Source of the DNA: Candidatus Segatella papionis | GTDB lineage: Bacteria; Bacteroidota; Bacteroidia; Bacteroidales; Bacteroidaceae | Assembly (NCBI GenBank): GCA_002297965.1 | Contig: DBLF01000083.1 | Location: forward strand, 1-14,078 | Direction of reading: 5' to 3' | DNA: 14,078 bases | Shown here: piece by piece, positions 6,455 through 14,078 of the stretch | Layout: every line of letters starts with the position of its first letter | Position numbering within the stretch: the stretch's first letter is position 1 | The notes under the pieces: generated by a model | Databases searched by the model: none | The model's input: only the letters and a program-made list of their open reading frames with translations | Told to the model about the DNA's origin: nothing | Made by a program: the position numbers and the translations under genes

Positions 6455-7828
6455 TTACTTGTTTGGAACCACACGGATGTTGTCAATCTTGATGATAGGG
6501 TTGCAATCTACACCTGTAGGCAATACGTTTGCGTCATTGTAAGAACCCTTCACGATGAAGATGTTGAATGCATCGAAGTCGTTAACGCCAGTGTAGCTCA
6601 ATCCCTTGTTTCCATCGTAGTCATATACGAAGTCAGCCAATGGAATGGTTACGGTTACCCACTTGCCCTCTGTGTTGTAAAGTTTGTCGTCGGTGTTCTG
6701 CCAAGGCATGTAGAGCGCACGTGCCAACTTGCCCTGCTCGTGGAAGAAGGTGTTGTTGGCTCCAGCCAAAGTTCTACCGTAGATGTCCTGAACGCCAGCT
6801 GCGCCATTTGAAACCTGGGTTGCGCTACCGAAGTATATCTGCATAGGTGCGGCTGACCAACCGTTGTCCTTAGGGATGCACATCTCAAACTTCAAGCTCA
6901 TGTTCTTCCAATCGCTGAAGTCTACGAGGTCTTGCATACGTGGACGGCTAGAGTAGGTCTCTGGGTCCTGCCAGCTACCTGGCCAGTACTCGAATGAGAA
7001 GTTGCCGTCGTTCCAACCACCGTCTGCGCCCATGGCTGTCTCACCCATTACCAGGTAATTGCCAGAGAGTGAGGTTGCATCTGATGTGATGGTACGAGCG
7101 TGCCATCCATTGTTGCCCAATACGTCGCCGCCGTCCTTCCAAGGGGTGTCGAAGTCGAAGAGCATACCGCGGTTGTCCATATAGCGGAAGCCTGCCTTGG
7201 TCGTACCATTGATGGTGGTGATGTAGATAGGCTCATGCTTTGGCATGTCGGTTGGTATGTTAAACTTGATGCTGTTCTGTGTAATCTTCAACTCATTGTA
7301 TGGGATGGTATAGTCATCGCCCACCTTGATGCTCAAGTGACTATTGTCGTAATCCAAGAAGTAGTCTCCGCTAATGGTTACTTCTTCGCCGGCTGCTGCC
7401 CACTCGTTGCTCATGCTGCTGATGGTTGGAGCAGGAACGGTCACCTTGAAGTCGTAAGGGATGGTGTCATTCTTGCTGGTGATGAAGTAAATCTTGTCGC
7501 TCACTTCATTAGGTATAGACTTTGGCACCGTTACGATAATGGTGTTGTCTGTCATATAACTGGTGTTCAGTACGGCAGACTGGTCGTTGAAGTTGATTTT
7601 GGTTACACTTCGCAAGTTTCTACCCACAATACAGATGGTATTGTTGAGCGAAGCAGCTGTGAGGAGGGAATCCTTGCTGGCTGCATCTACAGGGCGAACA
7701 TAGTCGATGGTTGGAGTGCCGTCTGCAATCTCATATTTGTCAGGCTCGTCTGCACAAGATGTGAATCCTGCGCTGACAGCAGCGAGTGCCACGGCGAACA
7801 ATGCCCCATTGATATATTTATTTTTCAT
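6455..7828 (-). CDS. Surface glycan-binding protein, SGBP-B type
   Basis: A 457-residue lipoprotein: signal peptide 1-24, lipobox FTSC with Cys25, then ADEPD. Two IPT/TIG domains follow (about 38-131 and 132-216), then a large C-terminal domain (about 220-457) beginning MLFDFDTPWKDGG and rich in aromatic residues, with a closing IIKIDNIRVV. This layout matches the SGBP-B family known from xyloglucan loci, where the C-terminal domain binds the glycan; ligand preference here cannot be read from sequence and is inferred as beta-mannan or glucomannan. The ATG at 7828 is chosen because it begins the signal peptide; a possible start further upstream at 7882 would overlap the SusD gene and add a non-signal extension. 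It starts 22 bases after the SusD stop and is followed after 43 bases by the next lipoprotein, so it belongs to the same operon. Confidence 0.9.
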   Translation of the reverse strand: MKNKYINGALFAVALAAVSAGFTSCADEPDKYEIADGTPTIDYVRPVDAASKDSLLTAASLNNTICIVGRNLRSVTKINFNDQSAVLNTSYMTDNTIIVTVPKSIPNEVSDKIYFITSKNDTIPYDFKVTVPAPTISSMSNEWAAAGEEVTISGDYFLDYDNSHLSIKVGDDYTIPYNELKITQNSIKFNIPTDMPKHEPIYITTINGTTKAGFRYMDNRGMLFDFDTPWKDGGDVLGNNGWHARTITSDATSLSGNYLVMGETAMGADGGWNDGNFSFEYWPGSWQDPETYSSRPRMQDLVDFSDWKNMSLKFEMCIPKDNGWSAAPMQIYFGSATQVSNGAAGVQDIYGRTLAGANNTFFHEQGKLARALYMPWQNTDDKLYNTEGKWVTVTIPLADFVYDYDGNKGLSYTGVNDFDAFNIFIVKGSYNDANVLPTGVDCNPIIKIDNIRVVPNK

Positions 7829-7850
7829 AATGAATATCTCTTGTAAATGA

Positions 7851-9611
7851 TTAATAACTATATGTATTACGTACATCCACATGAACTGAAGGTGCGTTGC
7901 TGCCCAAGTTAGGGTTCAAGGCTACGTCCTCAGTAGGGAATGGCAATGTAAAGCTGCTGGCTGTTACGTTAGGAGCAGCTGTGGTTGAGTCGTACTCGAT
8001 GCTGGAAGCATCCCAAGTGCCATTGTTGTAGTAGTTCTTGTATGCCTCGTCGCAGTTCCACATAGCGTTGCGACGCTGAGCCTTGAGCTCGGCGATACAG
8101 CCATCTACGTCGTAGTAAGCGCGGCGTACGAAATCGTACCAGCGGTCACCCTCGCCAGCAAACTCCAAGCGGCGCTCCTTCCAGATGTCATCAAATGTCA
8201 AGGTGGTCTTTCTTACGAATCCCTGCCACTCGTATGCACGACCTCTTACCTGATTGAAGCAATCCAAAGCAAGCTGATCTGTTGGGTTACCCATCAATAC
8301 CTGGTCTTCGGCATAAATCAAGTAGATGTCTGCGAGACGGAGGATAGGGGTAGGCAAGGCATTTGACATACGACCTGGGGTGATGCCCAATTCTGCCTTA
8401 TGGTCTGCATTGTCGCCATAGAGGTGCTTCACGTTGCTACCACCGCAAGGACCCTGGCACTGACCAGTGGCTGCAGAGTTATAATCTTTGTTATACCAGA
8501 AGTCGAGGTAAGAGAATCCTTTCTTCAAGCCATCTTTCTGTGCGTTGGCAGGAAGGTCGTGGTCTCTCCAGAAGTAAGAATAAACATCGCCCGGCATCAT
8601 GATGGTAGCCTTGCGACGATGGTCTGGATCTACACGGCTAGCAGGGTCATCCTTAGGAGATACACCAAAGGCATCCATCAAATCTACAGATGGGCCGCCC
8701 CAACCGCCCCAGCAGTCACCATTCTCGTCAAATCCTTCTGGAGCCAAGTCGCTCTGAAGAGTGTTCTGAGAGGTCCACTGAGAACCTACGGTCCAGCGCC
8801 ATGCTATCATAATCTCGTCGCAGAACTGGTTTGAGCCACGGAAGATGTCCTCGTAGTGCTCCATCAAGCCACGGCCAGAGTTCTGGATAACGTCCTTGGC
8901 GTAAGCTGCAGACTTAGCAAGGTCTTCCTTGTTCAAGGTGCCTGATACGCCTGCCTTGGTGAGATATACCTTGGCGAGCAAGCCCTCTGCGCTATAGTAG
9001 TCGATGCGACCCGTGGTGCTCTTCTCGTGAGGAAGCAATTCCATCGCCTTCTCCAAGGTCATGATGATGTACTCATATACGTCAGCCTTCTCCACCTTGC
9101 TGAGCTGGTTGTAGTCGCCCTTGCCCAAGGTCTCTGAGTTGCTATGGATGATAGGCACGTCACCGAAGGTACGCACGAGGTAGAAGTATGCCATCGCCTT
9201 CCAGGTCAAGCACTCGCCCAAGCACTGGTTCTTTACTTTCTCTGTGGTGTTGGTAGCATTCTGCAGTGACTCATATACGGTGCTGCAGTGGCCAATCTCT
9301 GCCCAGAGAGAGTAAGACATGTTCACCAAGTCCTCGTCGGTACCGTTGGTACTGAAGTTCATGTATGGGCTTGAACCCCAATACATGTTACCCGACATAA
9401 CCTCACCTATCTTGATGAAGCCACGTTGGAAATCATACCAAGGTGAGTTGTAGAGATAGTTTACGCCAGAGATGCAGGACGCATCGCCGTTGTAATAGTT
9501 CTCTGTGTTGTAATTGTCCTCTACTGGCTTGTCCAGGAAGTCATCGCAAGATGTCATTCCCATGGCGAGGAGCATTACAAATGCTGTATATTTGATATTT
9601 TTAAATTTCAT
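7851..9611 (-). CDS. susD-like: SusD-like nutrient-binding lipoprotein
   Basis: A 586-residue RagB/SusD family lipoprotein. Residues 1-21 are the signal peptide and MTSC gives the lipidated Cys22, followed by DD. Family landmarks in order: DDFLDKPV at 23-30, the helical stretch LTWKAMAYFYLVRTFGDVPI, ILRLADIYLIYAEDQV, WKERRLEFAGEGDRWYDFVR, and the C-terminal FPTEDVALNPNLGSN. SusD proteins sit as lids on SusC transporters at the outer surface and deliver bound oligosaccharides to them. It starts 18 bases after the SusC stop codon, the normal pair arrangement. Glycine, cysteine and tryptophan-rich loops (CWGGWGGPS and CQGPCGGS) lie in the central part and may shape the ligand face. Specificity is inferred from neighbouring enzymes. 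Confidence 0.95.
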   Translation of the reverse strand: MKFKNIKYTAFVMLLAMGMTSCDDFLDKPVEDNYNTENYYNGDASCISGVNYLYNSPWYDFQRGFIKIGEVMSGNMYWGSSPYMNFSTNGTDEDLVNMSYSLWAEIGHCSTVYESLQNATNTTEKVKNQCLGECLTWKAMAYFYLVRTFGDVPIIHSNSETLGKGDYNQLSKVEKADVYEYIIMTLEKAMELLPHEKSTTGRIDYYSAEGLLAKVYLTKAGVSGTLNKEDLAKSAAYAKDVIQNSGRGLMEHYEDIFRGSNQFCDEIMIAWRWTVGSQWTSQNTLQSDLAPEGFDENGDCWGGWGGPSVDLMDAFGVSPKDDPASRVDPDHRRKATIMMPGDVYSYFWRDHDLPANAQKDGLKKGFSYLDFWYNKDYNSAATGQCQGPCGGSNVKHLYGDNADHKAELGITPGRMSNALPTPILRLADIYLIYAEDQVLMGNPTDQLALDCFNQVRGRAYEWQGFVRKTTLTFDDIWKERRLEFAGEGDRWYDFVRRAYYDVDGCIAELKAQRRNAMWNCDEAYKNYYNNGTWDASSIEYDSTTAAPNVTASSFTLPFPTEDVALNPNLGSNAPSVHVDVRNTYSY

Positions 9612-9629
9612 AACTGTTCGTTTTGGAAA

Positions 9630-12600
9630 TTAGAATGATAAGTTCAAACCAAATGTGATAGTGGTTGGAGAAGGGTAGCGACCGAAGTCCAAACCATATA
9701 CATTGGCACTCTGAGTAGAGAGACCTACCTCTGGGTCGTAACCGCTGTAGCCTGTGATGGTGAAGAGGTTAGACGCTGTGAGGGTCAAGCGAAGGTTGGT
9801 CAAGCCAATCTTCTGAATGAGCTTCTGGTCGAATGTATAGCCCAGGCACATGCTCTTCAAGCGGAGGTAGGAACCATCCTCGATGTAACGGTCGCTGAAT
9901 GCGTCGTTATCGTTAGGGTCGTTGATGGTAGCACGTGGATAGGTGGAGTTCACGTTATCTACGGTCAGATTCTTGATGTTGTCGTACCAGTTGCCTGTCT
10001 GGTTGCCATCCTTGGCTACGAGATGTACACGATTGTTCACATCCTTCAACTGGTTGCTCCAAGGTGAGTTCATGTGAGTCATCTTCATGTTCAAGTAGTT
10101 GGCTACCTTGGCTCCTACGGAACCGTTGATGAAGATATTCAAGTCGAAGTTCTTGTAGCGGAAGGTGTTGTTCCAACCGAATGTCCACTTAGGGAGTGGG
10201 CTACCGATGTTGGTCTTATCATTCTCGTCGATGATGCCATCGCCATTGATATCCTTGTATTTCAAGTCACCCACGTAGGTAGTGTTGGTGCGGCTAAACT
10301 TAGATGGGTCGTTAACCCATGCATAGTGCTTAGTACCATCAGCATCTGTTGTTACAGTGAATGGGTTGTTCTTCTGCAAGGTTTGTACTGGGGAATTCAT
10401 GATGTCGTCATAATCCTTATATACTCCCTCTACTACGTAGCCGTAGAATCCATAGAGTGATTCTCCTGGTACTGAGCGAGATACTACGTCGCTCCACTGA
10501 CCCTTACCAAGCAAGGCTGTACTACCAGAGAGGCTTTTCAACTTATTCTTGTTGATGGAGATGGTGATGTCTGAACTCCAATCGAAGTTCTTGCTGACGA
10601 TTGGTTTGGTGTTGAGGGCAATCTCAAGACCGGTGTTCTCGATGTCACCATAGTTGCCGTAAGGAGCAGCTAATGCGGAAGAAGCATTACCACTGGTACC
10701 CATGATGGAAGGCAAGTTGAGCTGCATCAACATATCTTTACTCATCTTCTTGTACCAGTCCAAGGTCAAGCTGATGCGGTTGTCGATGAAACCAAGGTCG
10801 AGACCTACGTTCCACTGCTCCTGTGTCTCCCACTTGATGTCGAGATTCTTCAAGTTGGCAGGACGGAAACTGGTACCAAGGGCTGTGTCCATGGTGCTCA
10901 TGGCAGAACCCCACTTGTAACCTCCGATGTTGGAGTTACCTGTCTGACCCCATCCGAGACGTAACTTACCGTTGCTCAACCATTTGCTTGCGAAGCTCTT
11001 AATAAACTTCTCGTTAGAGAAACGCCAAGCCAAAGCCAATGAGTGGAAACCTGCCCAACGGTTGTTTGGACCGAAGTTGGAGCTACCATCGTAACGATAG
11101 GTGTAGGTTGCCAAGTAGCGGTCGTCGTAGTTGTAAGTCTCACGAGTGAAGAAGGAAGCCATGGAAGAGCTACCCCAACCAGCGCCAATCTGTGGGTCGC
11201 CCTGACCCAATGCAGGGTTGTGGACTACATCGTTTGGCAGCTGGGTATTGAATGCAGAAACATAGTCGTACTTAGACTCCCAACACTCCTGTCCGAGCAT
11301 GGCGGTGATGCTATGCTTGCCAAAGCTGGTAGAGTACTGCAAATAGTTGTTCAATGACCAGAAATTGTTGCTGTTCTTCTGCAAGCGGCTCTGGTTGCTC
11401 TGACGCTTCCATGTACCGAGGTCGATCATTGGGTTGTAAGTCTGAGCCTTGGATGCACCGATGTCGAAACCGAGCTGTGTGTGCCAGGTCAGACCCTTCA
11501 TAAAGGTGATGTCGGCGAATACGCTACCATTCAGGCTCTGACGATCAAGCAATATGTCGTCCTCCATTGCCATGGCGATAGGGTTAGGATTCGTAAAACC
11601 TTCCTTGGATACGCTAGAGTAGCCACCGTCGATATTGTAAATCTGAATATCTGGAGGAGTTGTCAAAGAGTAGTTGATCAAACCTTCTGAACCATCAGCA
11701 AGCTTCAAGCTTTCAGAGGTCTTGGAATATGTAGCGTTCAAACCGAGTTTGAACCATTTCTTGAGCTGGGCTGTGATGTTGGCACGGAAAGAGTAACGCT
11801 GGAACTCAGAACCGATGATAGTACCATCTTGGTCTGTCCAGTTGCCAGAGATGTAATAGTTCACCTTGTCTGTACCACCTTCGGCTGCAATCTGATGAGA
11901 CTGTTGCCAAGCGGTCTGGAAGATAGCATCCTGCCAGTTGGTACCGATACCCAAGATAGATGGGTCGCTATAGATGGCGTCAGGCTTGGCAATCTCACCC
12001 TGGTTGGCGAGGTCGTTGTAATATTCAGCAAATTCACGAAGGTTCATGATGTCGAGACGCTTGTTCTGACGGCTAGCAGCAACGCTACCGCTGTATGTGA
12101 ACTTGGCTTCGCCAGCCTTACCCTTCTTGGTTGTGATCAGAACGACACCATTGGCACCCTGGGCACCATAGATAGCTGTAGCAGAAGCATCCTTCAATAC
12201 CTCCATGCTCACGATGTCGCTAGGGTTGATCAAAGACAATGGAGAAACGGCAGAGTGAGACCCGTTACCAAGTTTGTCACCCAAACCGAGGGATGAACCG
12301 CTGTTGCCTTGAGATTGGAAAATGACACCATCGACAACATACAATGGTTCAGAGTTGGCGTTGATGGTAGCGATACCACGCACACTAACGGCTACGGCAG
12401 AACCTGGAGCTCCTGATGTCTGTACGGCGTTGACACCTGAAATCTTACCTTGGAAAGCCTGGTCAACGTTGGTGATTGGGGTTTGTTTCAAGGTTTTTTC
12501 GTCCATGGAAGCAGAAGCACCTGCGAGGTCGCTCTTTTTCATGGTACCATAACCTACGACAACAACTTCCTGAAGGCTGTTGTTGTCTTCCGCAAGGGTA

Positions 12601-12923
12601 ATGTCGTACTTGCTCTGTCCGCCAACCTTGAAAGATTTGGTTACATAGCCTACGTAGGTTACCTCTACGGTTTGACCGGCTGATACGTTCAGTACGTAAT
12701 TACCGTCCATGTCAGTGACAGCGGCATTCTTCGTACCTTTCACTTTTACTGTCGCACCGATGATGGGACCCATGGCATCGGATACAGTACCAGTAATTTT
12801 CTTGGTTTGCTGCACAGCCTGACTCGTTGTGATCTGGGCTGCAAAAGTTTGTTGTGGTGAGATGCCGAGAAGACTCAGGGCAGCGATACCAGCAAGCAAC
12901 TTTTCTCTACTGTTCAAATCCAT
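9630..12923 (-). CDS. susC-like: SusC-like TonB-dependent outer membrane transporter
   Basis: A 1097-residue SusC/RagA family TonB-dependent transporter. Residues 1-29 are a signal peptide (TFAA before Gln30) with an unusual n-region, MDLNSREK, that carries acidic as well as basic residues. A carboxypeptidase-regulatory-like domain occupies about 42-112 (ITGTVSDAMGPIIGATVKVK). The TonB box region LQEVVVVGYGTMKK is at 117-130. The plug domain follows to about 255, including PLYVVDGVIF and the typical LKDASATAIYGAQGANGVVL. The rest is the beta barrel ending in ITFGLNLSF. Length is normal for the family. In-frame TAA codons upstream rule out a longer start. It is the first gene of the minus-strand operon and imports glycan fragments with the adjacent SusD, energised by TonB. 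Substrate is inferred as mannan or glucomannan oligosaccharides. Confidence 0.96.
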   Translation of the reverse strand: MDLNSREKLLAGIAALSLLGISPQQTFAAQITTSQAVQQTKKITGTVSDAMGPIIGATVKVKGTKNAAVTDMDGNYVLNVSAGQTVEVTYVGYVTKSFKVGGQSKYDITLAEDNNSLQEVVVVGYGTMKKSDLAGASASMDEKTLKQTPITNVDQAFQGKISGVNAVQTSGAPGSAVAVSVRGIATINANSEPLYVVDGVIFQSQGNSGSSLGLGDKLGNGSHSAVSPLSLINPSDIVSMEVLKDASATAIYGAQGANGVVLITTKKGKAGEAKFTYSGSVAASRQNKRLDIMNLREFAEYYNDLANQGEIAKPDAIYSDPSILGIGTNWQDAIFQTAWQQSHQIAAEGGTDKVNYYISGNWTDQDGTIIGSEFQRYSFRANITAQLKKWFKLGLNATYSKTSESLKLADGSEGLINYSLTTPPDIQIYNIDGGYSSVSKEGFTNPNPIAMAMEDDILLDRQSLNGSVFADITFMKGLTWHTQLGFDIGASKAQTYNPMIDLGTWKRQSNQSRLQKNSNNFWSLNNYLQYSTSFGKHSITAMLGQECWESKYDYVSAFNTQLPNDVVHNPALGQGDPQIGAGWGSSSMASFFTRETYNYDDRYLATYTYRYDGSSNFGPNNRWAGFHSLALAWRFSNEKFIKSFASKWLSNGKLRLGWGQTGNSNIGGYKWGSAMSTMDTALGTSFRPANLKNLDIKWETQEQWNVGLDLGFIDNRISLTLDWYKKMSKDMLMQLNLPSIMGTSGNASSALAAPYGNYGDIENTGLEIALNTKPIVSKNFDWSSDITISINKNKLKSLSGSTALLGKGQWSDVVSRSVPGESLYGFYGYVVEGVYKDYDDIMNSPVQTLQKNNPFTVTTDADGTKHYAWVNDPSKFSRTNTTYVGDLKYKDINGDGIIDENDKTNIGSPLPKWTFGWNNTFRYKNFDLNIFINGSVGAKVANYLNMKMTHMNSPWSNQLKDVNNRVHLVAKDGNQTGNWYDNIKNLTVDNVNSTYPRATINDPNDNDAFSDRYIEDGSYLRLKSMCLGYTFDQKLIQKIGLTNLRLTLTASNLFTITGYSGYDPEVGLSTQSANVYGLDFGRYPSPTTITFGLNLSF

Positions 12924-12993
12924 ACTTGTTTGATTTATGTTGTTTGTTTATTGTTATTGTTCCTATTTTTTTAGGCTTATTGTATTTCGGTTG

Positions 12994-13001
12994 CAAAATT
13001 A
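12994..13001 (-). promoter_or_regulatory. Candidate -7 box of the SusC operon
   Basis: The minus strand reads TAATTTTG, matching the Bacteroidota consensus TAnnTTTG, about 70 bases upstream of the SusC-like ATG. It is followed by CAACCG, the same extension seen at the esterase promoter. A convincing TTTG -33 box is absent at the expected spacing, which is common for activator-dependent PUL promoters. Confidence 0.55.
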
Positions 13002-13067
13002 CTATTTTTATTCTGATTTGTTTGTACTTATTTTGCTGATTACTGATACTTTTCTGCTAAATATATA

Positions 13068-13084
13068 AGAAATTGCAAATTTCT
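13068..13084. promoter_or_regulatory. Palindrome upstream of the SusC promoter, possible operator
   Basis: AGAAATT (13068-13074) and AATTTCT (13078-13084) are perfect inverted arms around GCA. The dyad is centred about 75 bases upstream of the candidate SusC -7 box. It could bind a dimeric regulator, but AT-rich dyads of this size also arise by chance. Confidence 0.3.
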
Positions 13085-13348
13085 GTTAGAAAAGTTAAGA
13101 ATAAGTGTCTTTTTTACCATTATTTTCTAATAATTGACAATTTCCTTGATTTTTGATAAGAATGACTTTTCGATTGTGTGTGCTATATCAATATAAATAG
13201 GTATGCGTACATTATTATAAATAGAACCATGGTAGTTCTCAGAATTAGCTTTCTAAACTTTTTATGATAAAATAGTGCGTAAGTTCGTATGTCGTTTTGC
13301 TTTTTGTGATAATACTTTTCCTCTATTCCAAGTATGAAATGGATTGGG

Positions 13349-13470
13349 TTTTATGTCCTTTTTCTGCTTTGAAATGATAGTCCTTCGTTCTATTTTATGT
13401 CTTTTTTCTGCTTTTCAATGATAGTTGGTTTGTTTTATTTTATGTCTTTTTTCTGCTTTGTAATGAAAGT
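13349..13470 (+). repeat. Three 33-base direct repeats, candidate activator sites
   Basis: Units lie at 13349-13381, 13393-13425 and 13438-13470, with starts 44 and 45 bases apart. All share TTTTATGTC, then a T-run, TTCTGCTTT, and an ending AATGAWAGT; differences are few and confined to short internal positions. The 11- and 12-base spacers are not conserved. A period of 44-45 bases is near four helical turns, so bound proteins would lie on nearly the same face. The last unit ends 46 bases before the esterase -7 box, placing the array just upstream of the -33 region, as expected for a transcription activator. The regulator is not in the window. Confidence 0.75.
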
Positions 13471-13516
13471 ACGTTTATTCGGCAAAATAGTACAAGGGTT
13501 TTTCATAAAAAGATGC

Positions 13517-13524
13517 TACCTTTG
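13517..13524 (+). promoter_or_regulatory. Candidate -7 box of the esterase gene
   Basis: TACCTTTG matches the Bacteroidota consensus TAnnTTTG and is followed by CAACCG. It is about 95 bases upstream of the esterase ATG, leaving an AT-rich leader of roughly 85 bases. The -33 region (about 13490-13497) lacks a clear TTTG, consistent with need for an activator bound at the direct repeats just upstream. Confidence 0.6.
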
Positions 13525-13617
13525 CAACCGTAAAACTTAATGAACCTATTGGGGGTGATTATAAGTTGTTACATGACCATAATATAAACATAACTAACAA
13601 TACAAACTATACATAAA

Positions 13618-14078
13618 ATGCAAAAGGTTTTTAGGTTAATAATTATAGGTGTTCTAATGAGTGCGCTCGGCTCATTGAGCTTGAGCGCACAAATTAGAGG
13701 TTACAACATCGTAGTGTCTGTCACTCCTGACCATCAGGACTGGAACTACCGAGTGGGCGAGAAGGCTAACTTCACTGTGAATGTGCGAAAGAGTGGTACG
13801 CTCTTGAACAATGTCAAGGTGGATTACGAGGCAGGACCGGTGATGTTCCCGGATGTGAAGAAAAGTATCACTCTGAAGGACGGAACGATGAAATGGAGTG
13901 GGGCGCTCAACAAGCCTGGCTTCTATCGCCTTAAAGTCATCGCTCATGTGGATGGCAAGAACTACGAGGGACTTTGCACCGCAGGCTTCTCACCAGAGAA
14001 AATTCAGCCGTTCGCGCAGGAACCTAAGGATTTCGATGCTTTCTGGAAGAAGGCACTCGATGAGGCTCGACAGAATGA
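13618..14078 (+). CDS. CE7-type acetyl (xylan) esterase, N-terminal part
   Basis: An open frame from ATG at 13618 runs to the window end, giving 153 residues of an incomplete protein. Residues 1-24 are a Sec signal peptide (SLSA before Gln25) without a lipobox. Residues about 28-120 form an immunoglobulin-like beta domain (VVSVTPDHQDWNYRVGEKANFTVNV, shortened here to its landmarks TPDHQDW and GEKANFTV). Residues 136-151 (PKDFDAFWKKALDEAR) match the start of the acetyl xylan esterase / cephalosporin-C deacetylase alpha/beta-hydrolase domain of family CE7. The catalytic Ser, Asp and His lie beyond the window. It probably removes acetyl groups from imported or surface oligosaccharides, which fits acetylated glucomannan. 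It is divergent from the SusC operon and may be co-regulated with it. Confidence 0.8.
   Translation, partial: MQKVFRLIIIGVLMSALGSLSLSAQIRGYNIVVSVTPDHQDWNYRVGEKANFTVNVRKSGTLLNNVKVDYEAGPVMFPDVKKSITLKDGTMKWSGALNKPGFYRLKVIAHVDGKNYEGLCTAGFSPEKIQPFAQEPKDFDAFWKKALDEARQN

Larger units (their letters stand above)
12924..13617. other. Divergent AT-rich regulatory intergenic region
   Basis: This 694-base stretch between the SusC-like gene and the divergent esterase has no credible gene. It contains a -7 box for each direction, a 17-base dyad at 13068-13084 and three 33-base direct repeats at 13349-13470. On the SusC side the leader of about 60 bases contains CCTATTTTTTTAGG (12962-12975), a small AT-rich palindrome. 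Such a long divergent region suits control by a sugar-responsive regulator, but no regulator gene is in the window. Confidence 0.8.

Noticed and set aside
6436..6470. Direct repeat TTGTTTGGAACC (6436-6447 and 6459-6470) around the SGBP-B stop codon
   Set aside because: Only two 12-base copies, one within coding sequence; probably a small local duplication with no visible role.
7829..7882. Upstream start extending the SGBP-B gene into the SusD gene
   Set aside because: The added 18 residues overlap SusD and precede a complete lipoprotein signal peptide that starts with MKNK.
13285..13316. Possible fourth degenerate copy of the 33-base repeat
   Set aside because: It shares TATGTC and a T-rich stretch, but is off phase (64 bases from unit one) and needs a gap to align.
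13672..13947. 91-codon open frame on the minus strand opposite the esterase
   Set aside because: Antisense to a frame with a signal peptide and CE7 landmarks; no domain of its own.
1..14078. CRISPR array, tRNA, rRNA, transposase or phage genes
   Set aside because: None seen. The repeats at the left end and at 13349-13470 have too few units and unlike spacing to be a CRISPR array.

Overview
The window looks like part of a polysaccharide utilization locus (PUL) from a Bacteroidota, most likely a gut Prevotella/Segatella-type organism. Support: a SusC/SusD pair, lipoproteins with IPT/TIG domains, a type IX secretion (T9SS)-like sorting tail, A-rich leaders without clear Shine-Dalgarno sites, and TAnnTTTG -7 promoter boxes. 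The enzymes point to beta-mannan, especially mixed glucomannan, as the substrate. Genus and substrate are inferences; the gene families are read from the sequence.

Layout. Seven genes run leftward on the minus strand from about 12.9 kb to 0.37 kb: SusC-like TonB-dependent transporter (12923-9630), SusD-like lipoprotein (9611-7851), a two-TIG surface glycan-binding protein of the SGBP-B type (7828-6455), a six-TIG lipoprotein with a C-terminal carbohydrate-binding-like domain (6411-4399), a small secreted protein with a T9SS-like tail (4284-3826), a GH26-GH5 two-catalyst enzyme (3829-1463), and a GH26-like lipoprotein that appears to have lost both catalytic glutamates (1447-371). A strong hairpin plus T-run at 4347-4315 separates the capture/import genes from the enzyme genes. 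Divergently, on the plus strand, starts a CE7-type acetyl esterase (13618 onward, cut by the window end).

How the parts fit. The two TIG lipoproteins and SusD would capture glucomannan at the surface, the GH26-GH5 protein would cut mannan and glucan-type linkages, SusC would import oligosaccharides, and the esterase could remove acetyl groups. The degenerate GH26 lipoprotein is best read as a former mannanase kept as a binding protein. No regulator, mannoside phosphorylase, epimerase or symporter is in view, so the locus probably continues outside the window.

Non-coding parts. The 694-base divergent intergenic region (12924-13617) is AT-rich and holds a candidate promoter for each side, a 17-base dyad, and three 33-base direct repeats at a 44-45 base period just upstream of the esterase promoter. 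The leftmost 370 bases hold no credible gene but are dense in repeats: four tandem 22-base palindrome-like units, a 16-base perfect inverted repeat, and GGTGGTAAC copies that can form mutually exclusive hairpins. The most unusual items are the degenerate GH26 lipoprotein, the 33-base repeats, the left-end repeat cluster, and the small T9SS-tailed protein whose stop codon overlaps the start of the GH26-GH5 gene.
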